Positions 33,413 through 40,887 of a DNA stretch of 64,000 nt are shown here, piece after piece. The DNA is from Streptomyces sp. NBC_01431. GTDB taxonomy: Bacteria; Actinomycetota; Actinomycetes; Streptomycetales; Streptomycetaceae. Location: positions 3,782,001 through 3,846,000 of the forward strand of contig NZ_CP109496.1 in NCBI RefSeq assembly GCF_036231355.1, read 5' to 3'. The number at the start of each line of letters is the position of its first letter. Position 1 is the stretch's first letter. The notes beneath the pieces are model-generated. The model had not been told where the DNA came from. It saw only the letters and a program-made list of their open reading frames with translations, and searched no databases. Made by a program: the position numbers and the translations under genes.

Positions 33413-33617
33413 GGGGGGCTCCTCGCATGAGCGGGTGTAGGGGCGGTCAGGGCCGGCCCCCAGCCTAATGGGTGGGGGCGCCGGCCCTCTCTGTGAGGTA
33501 CGCCGCCGGTGTCAGCCGTGCGGGTCACCGGCGCCGGCGAACCGCACCAGGTGGATGCGGGTGGCGGACCCACAGGCCACGGGGGAGGCGATGGCCCGGC
33601 GGATTACAGTTCGGCGT

Positions 33618-33983
33618 ATGCCGAAGCAGAAGCTCGTGATCAAGGTGACCGCCGGGGCCGACGCACCCGAGCGGTGCTCGCAGGCCTTCACCGTGGCGGC
33701 CGTCGCCGTCGCCAGCGGGGTCGAGGTCTCACTGTGGCTGACCGGCGAATCGTCCTGGTTCGCACTGCCGGGCCGCGCCGCCGAGTTCGAGCTCCCGCAC
33801 GCCGCACCGCTGCCCGACCTCGTCGAGTCGGTCCGGGCGGGCGGCCGGATCACCCTGTGCACCCAGTGCGCCACCCGCCGGGACATCACCGAGAAGGACG
33901 TCCTGGAGGGCGTACGCATCGCGGGCGCGCAGGTCTTCGTGCAGGAGGTCATGGGGGACGGCGTACAGGCGCTCGTGTACTGA
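33618..33983 (+). CDS. DsrE family protein
   Basis: 121 aa, a DsrE-like fold. Start MPKQKLVIKVTAGADAPERC at 33618. The conserved face includes LWLTGESSWFALP and GGRITLCTQCATRR, with a CxxC pair (CTQC) that may transfer sulfur or act in redox. A late segment VRIAGAQVFVQEVMGDGV completes the fold. It lies alone, divergent from the small membrane peptide; DUF3099 follows on the opposite strand 100 bases on. Sulfur relay with the nearby sulfurtransferase is possible but unproven. Confidence 0.8.
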   Translation: MPKQKLVIKVTAGADAPERCSQAFTVAAVAVASGVEVSLWLTGESSWFALPGRAAEFELPHAAPLPDLVESVRAGGRITLCTQCATRRDITEKDVLEGVRIAGAQVFVQEVMGDGVQALVY

Positions 33984-34086
33984 AGCCCGCCCCACCGGTG
34001 TCGTGGCAGTGCCGCGCTGAAGAGGCGCGGGGCCGCGACATCGTGCGCAATCGGCACGCGGCCGGTGGACGCCCCCCGCCGAGCGC

Positions 34087-34344
34087 TCAGCGGCGCTTCT
34101 TGCCGTCCAGCTCGTCCCACCACTCGTCGGACTTCGGGTCGCCGGAGGGGTCGTCCCACCAGCGGTCGTCGGGGCCGCGCCGGTTGGCCACCATCGCGGC
34201 GACGGGCGGGATCACCATGGCCACCACGCACATGCCCACCGCCGCCGGGACCGACCACAGGCGCACGAAACTCCAGGCGGACACGAAGAGCAGAATGCAG
34301 CCGCCCATCATCCAGAAGTAGCCGCGCCGGCGCCGGGCCAACAT
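34087..34344 (-). CDS. DUF3099 small membrane protein
   Basis: 85 aa with two membrane helices (YFWMMGGCILLFVSAWSFV and VPAAVGMCVVAMVIPPVAAM) and a conserved acidic Trp-rich tail (DDRWWDDPSGDP, SDEWWDELDGKKR). The family is widespread in actinobacteria and has no known role. It sits alone on the minus strand, so its own promoter should lie in the gap toward 34461. Confidence 0.8.
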   Translation of the reverse strand: MLARRRRGYFWMMGGCILLFVSAWSFVRLWSVPAAVGMCVVAMVIPPVAAMVANRRGPDDRWWDDPSGDPKSDEWWDELDGKKRR

Positions 34345-34460
34345 AAGTCCAGCGTACGGCCGCGGCGCCCGGCCGGAAACGGCACGGAGGGCCGCACCCC
34401 ATTTCCAAGGCGTCCAACCCCCGGGGTGCGGCCCTCCGGCCAGTACTGCGGCGCCGTCGG

Positions 34461-34748
34461 TCAGACGGCGATGGCGACCTCGGCGAGGCCGCCGGTCTGG
34501 GTGACGACGGTGCGGTCCGCGGTGCCGCCCGGCACCAGCGCGCGCAGGGTCCAGGTGCCCTCGGCCGCGTAGAAGCGGAACTGGCCGGTGGCAGAGGTCG
34601 GGACCTCGGCGGTGAACTCGCCGGTCGAGTCGAGCAGGCGCACGTAACCCGTGACGGGCTCGCCGCCGCGGGTCACCTGACCCTGGATGGTGGTCTCACC
34701 GGGCTTGATGGTCGAGGCGTCGGGGCCGCCGGCCTTCGCTCCACACAT
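34461..34748 (-). CDS. DUF1416 protein linked to the sulfurtransferase
   Basis: 95 aa, one Cna-B-like or carboxypeptidase-regulatory beta-sandwich (MCGAKAGGPDASTIKPGETT, then TIQGQVTRGGEPVTGYVRLL and FRFYAAEGTWTLRAL). In actinobacteria it almost always follows a rhodanese gene, as here (55 bases after the sulfurtransferase, same strand). The lone N-terminal Cys could be a persulfide or metal site. Function unknown; the context suggests sulfur metabolism. Confidence 0.82.
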   Translation of the reverse strand: MCGAKAGGPDASTIKPGETTIQGQVTRGGEPVTGYVRLLDSTGEFTAEVPTSATGQFRFYAAEGTWTLRALVPGGTADRTVVTQTGGLAEVAIAV

Positions 34749-34803
34749 GGTTCTTCCTTACGGTCTACGGTCTGGGGGTGTGCGGGGGGGCTGGTCGCCC
34801 GGG

Positions 34804-35649
34804 TTACTTGTTGGCGCCGAGCTCGATCGGCACGCCGACGAGGGAGCCGTACTCGGTCCACGAACCGTCGTAGTTCTTGACGTTCTCCTGGCCGAGCAGC
34901 TCGTGCAGCACGAACCAGGTCAGGGCCGAGCGCTCGCCGATGCGGCAGTACGCGATGGTGTCCTTGGCCAGGTCGACCTGCTCGTCCTCGTAGAGGGCCT
35001 TGAGCTCGTCGTCCGACTTGAAGGTGCCGTCGTCGTTGGCGTTCTTCGACCACGGGATGTTGCGGGCGGACGGGACGTGGCCCGGACGCTGCGACTGCTC
35101 CTGCGGGAGGTGGGCCGGGGCGAGCAGCTTGCCGGAGAACTCGTCGGGCGAGCGCACGTCGACCAGGTTCTTGTTGCCGATGGCGTTCACGACGTCGTCG
35201 CGGAAGGCGCGGATGGAGGCGTCCTGCGGCTTGGCCTTGTAGTCGGTGGCGGCCCGGTTCGGGATCTGGTCGCCGTCCACGAGGTCGCGGGAGTCGAGCT
35301 CCCACTTCTTGCGGCCGCCGTCGAGGAGCTTGACGTCCTGGTGGCCGTAGAGCTTGAAGTACCAGAAGGCGTACGAGGCGAACCAGTTGTTGTTGCCGCC
35401 GTACAGGACGACGGTCGTGTCGTTCGCGATGCCCTTCTTCGAGAGCAGGGCCTCGAAGCCGGCCTGGTCGACGAAGTCACGGCGGACCGGGTCCTGGAGG
35501 TCCTTCGTCCAGTCGATCCGGATCGCGTTCTTGATGTGGTTCTTCTCGTAGGCCGAGGTGTCCTCGTCGACCTCGACGATGGCGACCTTCGGGTCCTCGA
35601 TGTGGGCCTCGACCCAGTCGGCGTCTACCAGGACGTCGCTGCGGCTCAT
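34804..35649 (-). CDS. Thiosulfate sulfurtransferase (tandem rhodanese)
   Basis: 281 aa with two rhodanese domains. The catalytic loop in the C-terminal domain is AYCRIGERSALTWF near 238 with the active Cys; the first domain ends in KLYGHQDVKLLDGGRKKWEL and lacks the Cys. Family members make thiocyanate or move sulfur to acceptors; here genomic context includes the Cys leader peptide upstream and DUF1416 downstream. I chose the ATG at 35649 (MSRSDVLVDADWV) because GGAGGA precedes it. The predicted cysteine-sensing leader suggests control by cysteine supply. Confidence 0.9.
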   Translation of the reverse strand: MSRSDVLVDADWVEAHIEDPKVAIVEVDEDTSAYEKNHIKNAIRIDWTKDLQDPVRRDFVDQAGFEALLSKKGIANDTTVVLYGGNNNWFASYAFWYFKLYGHQDVKLLDGGRKKWELDSRDLVDGDQIPNRAATDYKAKPQDASIRAFRDDVVNAIGNKNLVDVRSPDEFSGKLLAPAHLPQEQSQRPGHVPSARNIPWSKNANDDGTFKSDDELKALYEDEQVDLAKDTIAYCRIGERSALTWFVLHELLGQENVKNYDGSWTEYGSLVGVPIELGANK

Positions 35650-35795
35650 GTTGATCTCCTCCGGGGCAGTCTGCGGGGGGTGCTGCGCGGGGTGCGGGTA
35701 CGCGTCTGCGGCGCGCGTACGCGGCACCGGGTGGGCCCTGATCGCCCTGATCGCGGTCGAAGGGCCGGGGGAAATGCGGGAGTTGAGCGTCCCGC

Positions 35796-35876
35796 TCAGA
35801 AGGGGCGACAGAGCATGGCGGCGACGCGGCACAGGTCTACTGCCCGCCGCTTCGTGAGGTCCGCCTGTCGCTTCAT
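35796..35876 (-). CDS. 26-aa leader peptide with two Cys (cysteine attenuation)
   Basis: ATG at 35876, TGA at 35796. The peptide starts MKRQADLTKRRAVDLC and ends AAMLCRPF, a form I recall as the widespread actinobacterial putative leader peptide placed before sulfur genes. The Cys codons at positions 16 and 23 are followed by 146 bases before the sulfurtransferase start. Slow translation at Cys codons is thought to change mRNA folding. Its promoter is directly in front, so the mRNA would be leaderless. Confidence 0.75.
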   Translation of the reverse strand: MKRQADLTKRRAVDLCRVAAMLCRPF

Positions 35877-35883
35877 GCGTCCG

Positions 35884-35913
35884 ATCGTAGGGAGCCATAC
35901 CGGGGCGTGTCAC
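35884..35913 (-). promoter_or_regulatory. Promoter of the leader peptide gene
   Basis: On the minus strand GTGACA (35908-35913), an 18-base spacer and TACGAT (35884-35889). The predicted start of transcription is the A of the leader ATG at 35876, so the transcript would be leaderless. Confidence 0.6.
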
Positions 35914-36190
35914 CGGCGTGTCGCATCTTGAGACGCGATCATCCACATAGTGGTACGAGGAGTGCCTGCGGGCCACCCCCGGCCCCTTCCGGGGGTGGGG
36001 GGTGCGACGGTGCCATCTGCCCTGCGGACGGGGGTGTCTCACGATGCGGTCGGGGCGTCTGCGGGCCCGCGTGCGGGGCCGCCCACCCGCCGCGCGTCAC
36101 CCCGGGCCGACCCCGGCCCCCCGGGGCTCCGCCCCAGACCCGTTCGGGGCTCCGCGCCCCGTGTGGATCGTTCGTCAGGTGCGGGCTGAC

Positions 36191-36230
36191 TGTGGCTGGT
36201 CGCGCAGTTCCCCGCGCCCCTTCGCGGGGC
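36191..36230 (+). repeat. Interspersed repeat copy A
   Basis: Starts TGTGGCTGGTCGCGCAG and continues into TTCCCCGCGCCCC; a second copy lies at 36304-36340, and inverted copies at 45622-45660 and 45683-45727. A widespread Streptomyces intergenic element. Confidence 0.7.
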
Positions 36231-36303
36231 TTCGCACGGGAGCTGGGAAGACTCCACTCCCTGCACTCCGGCCGCGCGGATTGCTCGCCGGGGGCGGGTC
36301 GTC

Positions 36304-36340
36304 TGTGGCTGGTCGCGCAGCTCCCCGCGCCCCTTGGCGG
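36304..36340 (+). repeat. Interspersed repeat copy B
   Basis: Same first 17 bases as copy A (TGTGGCTGGTCGCGCAG), then CTCCCCGCGCCCC. It lies 28 bases after the end of the DUF2993 gene on the minus strand. Confidence 0.7.
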
Positions 36341-36368
36341 AGCCTGGGTGGGGAAGGAGCGGCGGGGG

Positions 36369-37118
36369 TCAGCCCGCCAGGTGGACTTCTGTGCCCTCGC
36401 CCGAGAAGCGGAGCCCCGCCTCCGACGCCGTTACCTTGTTCAGCTTGATGCTCGACGGCATTCCGTCGATCTTCAGGTCGTAGTCGACCGCCTTGCGCAG
36501 ACGCTGGTCGAACCCCGGCACCGGAAGCCGCGGCAACGACTCCGCCCGGAGCTGCACCGACCCCGTACCCGCCAGGCTCACCGTGCTGTACGCCGACACC
36601 TTCTGCCCCGCGAGGAGCGCCTTGATCGCGGGCGGCAGTGTCACGCCCTGGCCCTCCAGGAGGTCGGTGAGCGGGCCGGTTACTTTGACCTGGCCCTTCG
36701 CCGCCCGCTCCGGGCCCGCGTAGCCGACCGTCGCCCCCTTGGGCGCCGCCTTCGACAGGTCGGCGTACGAGATCTGAGCCGCCCCGTCCGCCCGCCCGGC
36801 GACCGCCGACGAGAAGCTGCTGTCGATCCGTACCGCATGCAGTTCCGCCGTCACCTCGGTGACGTTGACCGAGTGGCCACCGGCCGTGGCGGTGACCCCG
36901 GACAGGGAGACGTCGACCTCGTCGAGCTCCTTGCCGAGGACCTGGGTAAGGAAGGGGAAACCCTTGATGCTGACGTCGGGGGTGGAAGCGAGCCGCTGGC
37001 TGCTCTTGATCTTGTCGGCCGTCTTGGACTCGGCGATGTTCACCGCGATCCGGTCCACGGCGACGAAGATGCCGCCGAGAACCACCGCGATGATCAAAAG
37101 TATTCGCAGTGCGCGCAT
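36369..37118 (-). CDS. DUF2993 (LmeA-like) secreted/membrane-anchored protein
   Basis: 249 aa. The N-terminus is one membrane helix or signal (LRILLIIAVVLGGIFVAV). The rest is a repetitive, strand-rich fold (FPFLTQVLGKELDEVDVSLS, VTGPLTDLLEGQGVTLPPAI) of the DUF2993 family, related to LmeA which affects lipomannan in mycobacteria. No enzyme motif. It is transcribed leftward with the repeats downstream. Upstream of it lies a 128-base gap to the next minus-strand gene. Confidence 0.82.
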   Translation of the reverse strand: MRALRILLIIAVVLGGIFVAVDRIAVNIAESKTADKIKSSQRLASTPDVSIKGFPFLTQVLGKELDEVDVSLSGVTATAGGHSVNVTEVTAELHAVRIDSSFSSAVAGRADGAAQISYADLSKAAPKGATVGYAGPERAAKGQVKVTGPLTDLLEGQGVTLPPAIKALLAGQKVSAYSTVSLAGTGSVQLRAESLPRLPVPGFDQRLRKAVDYDLKIDGMPSSIKLNKVTASEAGLRFSGEGTEVHLAG

Positions 37119-37246
37119 TGCGTACGTGTCCCCCGCTCGTCGGCCCTCGACCCTCGATCGGCAAACTTTTGATCGTTGACCGCTGACTTAGATCGTTTCT
37201 TTGATCAATCTCTCCGAATGACGATCGCGAGCCTAGTCGCGGTTCC

Positions 37247-38587
37247 CTACCCCACCGCGCGCCCGATGAGATACAGCACAGGGACGGCCGCCGTGAGCGG
37301 CAGGGCGACGCCCGCGGTCATGTGGACGAAGCGGGACGGGTAGTCGTAGGAGGCCACCCGCAGCCCGATCAGCGCACAGCCCGCGGCCGCGAGGCCGAGC
37401 AGCGCGCCGCTCGCGCCGATGCCCGTCAGGCCGCCCACCGCGATGCCGACCCCCGCCGCGGCGAGCAGCGCGACCGCCACGGAGGCGGCCGACGGCAGCG
37501 GCAGTGCCCGCGCGAGGGCGGCGACGCCCACCGCGGCCGCGCCGACGGAGACCGCGTGCGGAGGCGCCGCGAGGTAGCCGCCCGCCAGGATCGCGAGTGC
37601 GGCGGAGGCGACGGTCGCCATCAGCCCGTACATCCGCTCGTCGGGGTCGGCGTGCGAGCGCAGCTGGAGCACGAGGGTGAGCAGCACCCACACGCCCAGC
37701 GTGCCCAGGATCGCGGCGGGCGCGTGCTCACGGCCGAGGGCGAGCAGGGCGACATCGGCGACGAGCCCGCCCGCGAAGGCGAGCGCGATGCCCTGCCGGG
37801 CGGGCCACATCCCGTTCAGCCGGAACCAGCCGGCCGCCGTCACGGCCTGGAGCAGCACGAGAGGCACCACCAGGGCGTACGGGCCCATCGGCGCCGCGAC
37901 CGCGAGGAGCAGGGCAAGCAGTGCGGTCAGCGTGGCGGGACGCATCCCGGGCGCGATGATCGGCGAGCGCCCCTCGGCACGGGCCCGCTGCGCGTCGGTG
38001 ATCCGGGCGTTGCCGACCGTGGTGGGCGAGCCGTATCCGGCCCCCCCGGCGGTCGGCGGCTGGTCGGCCACCCCGTGCGCCTGCCCCGCGGCGGCCGCGG
38101 CAACGGGCCCGGACGACCCGTACGACGGATTTCGGGAAGGCACGGCGGCCTGCCCGGCGGCGCCGTAAGCGCCGCCCTGAGAGCCACCGGCCTGCCCGGC
38201 CGCACCGTAAGCGCCACCCTGGGACGCTCCGTAGGGCGCGGCGGTCTGCGGCATCGGCATCTCGGGCGGCAGCGGCACGGACGTCGTGCCCGAGCCGCTG
38301 TGGGCGGGCGGGCCCCCCGCGGTGTTCTGCGGCGGCAGGTACGGGGCCTGCTCGGCGCTCTCCTGCCAGGGCTGCGCGTGCCGCCCCCGGCTCTCAGCGG
38401 GCTCGCCCGGCTGCGGCGCGGGCGGGATCGTGGGCTGGTACTGGGTGTCCCAGGTCTGCCCGTCCCACGTCTGGGTGTACTGCTGCTGGTCCTGGTACGG
38501 CTCGTACGGGAACGGCGGCTGGGGCTGTACGGGCTGCCCGTACTGGTCGTACTGCGGCTGCTGCTGATACGGGTACTGCTCGCTCAT
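37247..38587 (-). CDS. Large membrane protein with Gln/Pro-rich N-terminal half
   Basis: 446 aa. Residues 1-230 are disordered and rich in Gln, Tyr, Pro and Gly (MSEQYPYQQQPQYDQ, GGAYGAAGQA twice). The C-terminal half has about eight hydrophobic helices (e.g. ALTALLALLLAVAAPMGPYA, SAALAILAGGYLAAPP) and a conserved loop HADPDERMYGLMATV. Not recognised beyond an actinobacterial integral membrane protein family. It follows the MoaD gene by 10 bases, part of the hydrolase-moaD-membrane operon. Start ATG 38587. Confidence 0.75.
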   Translation of the reverse strand: MSEQYPYQQQPQYDQYGQPVQPQPPFPYEPYQDQQQYTQTWDGQTWDTQYQPTIPPAPQPGEPAESRGRHAQPWQESAEQAPYLPPQNTAGGPPAHSGSGTTSVPLPPEMPMPQTAAPYGASQGGAYGAAGQAGGSQGGAYGAAGQAAVPSRNPSYGSSGPVAAAAAGQAHGVADQPPTAGGAGYGSPTTVGNARITDAQRARAEGRSPIIAPGMRPATLTALLALLLAVAAPMGPYALVVPLVLLQAVTAAGWFRLNGMWPARQGIALAFAGGLVADVALLALGREHAPAAILGTLGVWVLLTLVLQLRSHADPDERMYGLMATVASAALAILAGGYLAAPPHAVSVGAAAVGVAALARALPLPSAASVAVALLAAAGVGIAVGGLTGIGASGALLGLAAAGCALIGLRVASYDYPSRFVHMTAGVALPLTAAVPVLYLIGRAVG

Positions 38588-38597
38588 GACGTGGGGG

Positions 38598-38852
38598 TCA
38601 CCCTCCTGCGAACGGCGGGAGCACCTCGACCGTGCCGCCCTCGGCAAGGCGTACGGTCTCATGGTTCCGCTTGCCGACGGGGTCACCGTCGACCAGGAAG
38701 GAACACCGCTGGAGTACGCGCGCCAGCTCTCCGGGGTGCCGTTCGCGCACCGCGTCGAGCGCCTCGGCCAGCGTTCCCGCGGCGTACGGCTCCTCGGCGA
38801 CACCGGCGGCGGACTTGGCCGCGGCCCAGAAGCGGATGGTTCCCGCTGCCAT
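38598..38852 (-). CDS. MoaD/ThiS-like ubiquitin-fold sulfur carrier
   Basis: 84 aa ending in GG (PPFAGG), the C-terminal di-glycine that becomes a thiocarboxylate. Start MAAGTIRFWAAAK at 38852, with AAGGAG upstream. Features include the strand pattern FWAAAKSAAGVAEEPY and EVLPPFAGG. Could serve molybdopterin or another thiocarboxylate pathway. There is no moaE, thiF or moeB nearby; the operon neighbours are a hydrolase and a membrane protein. Confidence 0.82.
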   Translation of the reverse strand: MAAGTIRFWAAAKSAAGVAEEPYAAGTLAEALDAVRERHPGELARVLQRCSFLVDGDPVGKRNHETVRLAEGGTVEVLPPFAGG

Positions 38853-38885
38853 GGTGAGGCTCCTTTCGTCGCCCTCCATGATGGG

Positions 38886-39704
38886 CTACGCGGCGGGCCG
38901 CGCGGCGGTCAGCCAGCTCGCGATCCTGGTGAGCAGGGCCTCGTCGGCGGCGTTCTCCGCGTGCCCCATCCCCCGCTCCAGCCACAATTGCGCAGGTCCG
39001 GCCGCCGCCAGCATGCGCGGATGGTCGACCGGGAAGTACAGGTCGCGGTCGCCGTGCACGATCAGCAGCGGGGTCGGCGCGATCAGCGGGACCGCCTCGA
39101 CCGGCGAGAGCGGCACCGGGTCCCAGTCCTCGGGATGGATCCGGGTGGCGAAGCCGAACCGGCCGACCAGCCGTCCGGCGCGCCGGGTCACGAGCCAGTG
39201 CACCCGCCGCATCGCGGGCGTGCCCCGGTAGTACCAGCGGGCGGGCGCGCTGACCGCCGCCACTGCTTCCGTGCGCCCCCGCGCGCTCCCCTGGTGCGTA
39301 GCCGCGTGCCGCAGCACCACCGACCCGCCCATCGAGAAGCCGACGGTCACCACGCGTGCGTACCCGAGTGATCTCGCCCACTCGACGGCCGTCGCGAGGT
39401 CGAGCACCTCGCGGTCGCCGACGGTGGAGCGGCCCGTGGACCTGCCGTGCCCGCGGAAGGAGAAGGTCACCACGGCCGCGTGCTGCGCGAACACGCCCGC
39501 GGCCCTTCGTACGGCGGGCCGGTCGGCCGATCCGGTGAATCCGTGCGCGACCACGATCGCGGTATCGGTGACACCCTTGCTGCACGGTTCATAAACCGCC
39601 TCGATCCGGACACCGTCGGAGGTACACAGGGTTGCGCGCCGGGGTCCGGGAGTGATCGAGGAAACAGCTGAAGTGTGAAATCGGCCCTCTGCCTCGGAAC
39701 TCAT
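38886..39704 (-). CDS. Alpha/beta hydrolase
   Basis: 272 aa. The nucleophile elbow is VTVGFSMGGSVVLRHA (Ser near 125) and the oxyanion/His region is ERGMGHAENAADEALL, with Asp in VHGDRDLYFPVDHP; a full triad. The family (serine hydrolase lipase/esterase-like) is broad. Its ATG at 39704 lies in the loop of a possible mRNA hairpin (39686-39728), so translation could be controlled. It heads the run hydrolase, MoaD, membrane protein. Confidence 0.85.
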   Translation of the reverse strand: MSSEAEGRFHTSAVSSITPGPRRATLCTSDGVRIEAVYEPCSKGVTDTAIVVAHGFTGSADRPAVRRAAGVFAQHAAVVTFSFRGHGRSTGRSTVGDREVLDLATAVEWARSLGYARVVTVGFSMGGSVVLRHAATHQGSARGRTEAVAAVSAPARWYYRGTPAMRRVHWLVTRRAGRLVGRFGFATRIHPEDWDPVPLSPVEAVPLIAPTPLLIVHGDRDLYFPVDHPRMLAAAGPAQLWLERGMGHAENAADEALLTRIASWLTAARPAA

Positions 39705-39728
39705 GTGGGCTATTCTCCTAGGCAGAGG
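39686..39728 (-). promoter_or_regulatory. Inverted repeat enclosing RBS and start of the hydrolase
   Basis: Minus-strand arms CCTCTGCCT and AGGCAGAGG (9 bp) with a 25-base loop that contains AGGAG and the ATG. As RNA it could hide or present the start; as DNA it could be an operator. Confidence 0.45.
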
Positions 39729-40037
39729 ATCCGGGCAACGCAGCCCCCGGGTCCTTTTGTGTTTCCCGGTCGTTGTTACGGACGGGTGAACAAACGCTCA
39801 CAAAAGAACTGCACCCGGGTCGCGGGGGCAGAACCGGAACAGCAGTACAAGTACGAAGCAGTGCCGCAACGCCCCCGGACTCCTGAGGAGTAGGGGGAAC
39901 CCCCTCCGCAGGGACCGAGGAGGAACCGACGTTATGGGCGAGCGAACCGTGCACGATACGAAGTCACCGCCAATGCCGAACCCGGCATGGGGACACCCCC
40001 TGCTCGAACGGAACCGAGAGCTCGGGGGTGGGACGCG
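39705..40037. other. glnR upstream region with small ORF and repeats
   Basis: About 330 bases. It contains a PHO-like half site GTTCACCCGTC on the minus strand (39781-39791), a hairpin near 39730-39750 (CCGGGcaacgcagcCCCGG), a 35-codon ORF (39934-40041) and a hairpin repeat (39994-40030) immediately before glnR. Confidence 0.6.
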
Positions 40038-40041
40038 ATGA
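39934..40041 (+). CDS. 35-aa small ORF overlapping the glnR start (leader ORF?)
   Basis: ATG at 39934 follows GAGGAGGAA by about 8 bases; TGA at 40039-40041 overlaps the glnR ATG (ATGA, 40038-40041). The peptide starts MGERTVHDTKSPPMPNPAWG and its last third is encoded by a palindromic repeat. If translated, it would couple to glnR. glnR itself has only a G-rich stretch within the hairpin as RBS, so coupling may be needed. Unknown and may be by chance. Confidence 0.5.
   Translation: MGERTVHDTKSPPMPNPAWGHPLLERNRELGGGTR
39994..40030. repeat. Palindromic repeat directly before glnR
   Basis: CACCCCC (39994-40000) pairs with GGGGGTG (40024-40030); the centre holds TGCTCG and CGAG blocks. Same type as the element at 4022-4060. 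The G-run that might serve as glnR RBS lies in the stem. Confidence 0.65.
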
Positions 40042-40805
40042 GTTCTCTGCTGCTCCTGACCAATGCCCTCCAGCCGTCGACGGAGGTGCTCCCCGCCCTC
40101 GGCCTGCTTCTGCACAGCGTGCGGGTGGCGCCCGCGGAGGGCCCGGCCCTCGTGGACACCCCTGGTGCCGACGTCATCCTGATCGACGGCCGCCGCGACC
40201 TCCCGCAGGTGCGGTCGCTGTGCCAGCTGCTCCGCTCCACCGGACCCGGCTGCCCGTTGATCCTGGTCGTCACCGAGGGCGGCCTGGCCGCCGTCACCGC
40301 CGACTGGGGCATCGACGACGTCCTGCTCGACACCGCGGGCCCGGCCGAGGTCGAGGCGCGGCTGCGGCTGGCCACCGGCCGCCAGCAGATCACCTCCGAC
40401 GACTCCCCGATGGAGATCCGCAACGGCGACCTCTCCGTGGACGAGGCGACGTACAGCGCGAAGCTGAAGGGGCGGGTCCTGGACCTGACCTTCAAGGAGT
40501 TCGAGCTGCTCAAGTACCTCGCCCAGCACCCGGGCCGGGTGTTCACGCGGGCCCAGCTGCTCCAGGAGGTCTGGGGCTACGACTACTTCGGCGGCACCCG
40601 CACGGTCGACGTCCACGTACGGCGGCTGCGGGCCAAGCTCGGTCCCGAGCACGAGTCCCTGATCGGAACCGTCCGAAATGTCGGATACCGCTTCGTGACC
40701 CCGGAGAAGGTCGAACGTGCGGCCGAGGAGGCCAAGGCGCGGGCGGTGGTCGACGCGGCCACCGCCGAGGCGAAGGAAGCGGCTGCCCGCTCCTCGAAGC
40801 GGTAG
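40038..40805 (+). CDS. glnR: Nitrogen regulator GlnR (OmpR-type orphan)
   Basis: 255 aa. It controls nitrogen assimilation (glnA, amtB, nirB) in Streptomyces. The receiver-like domain (MSSLLLLTNALQPSTEVLP) lacks the acidic pair but keeps an Asp in DVILIDGRRDLPQ; no adjacent kinase is present, as known for this orphan. The winged-helix part reads LTFKEFELLKYLAQHPGRVF, then RTVDVHVRRLRAKLGPEHES. The sequence matches GlnR of S. coelicolor (SCO4159) as I remember it almost residue for residue. A long Ala/Glu/Lys tail ends the protein. Confidence 0.95.
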   Translation: MSSLLLLTNALQPSTEVLPALGLLLHSVRVAPAEGPALVDTPGADVILIDGRRDLPQVRSLCQLLRSTGPGCPLILVVTEGGLAAVTADWGIDDVLLDTAGPAEVEARLRLATGRQQITSDDSPMEIRNGDLSVDEATYSAKLKGRVLDLTFKEFELLKYLAQHPGRVFTRAQLLQEVWGYDYFGGTRTVDVHVRRLRAKLGPEHESLIGTVRNVGYRFVTPEKVERAAEEAKARAVVDAATAEAKEAAARSSKR

Positions 40806-40887
40806 GCCGGCCGGGTAGGTCACACCTGGGGTACGACCTGCCATACGGCCTGCCCAGCGGGGGGTCACCCCGCGTAGACTGCCGCGC

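Larger units (their letters stand above)
35877..36368. other. Intergenic region with repeats
   Basis: About 490 bases. It holds the leader peptide promoter (35884-35913), a perfect 10-bp hairpin (35973-35982 with 35989-35998), and two copies of a Streptomyces interspersed repeat (36191-36230, 36304-36340). No credible gene. Confidence 0.7.

Noticed and set aside
39781..39791. PHO box controlling glnR
   Set aside because: One good half site (GTTCACCCGTC on the minus strand) without a phased partner; kept only as a note in the intergenic entry.
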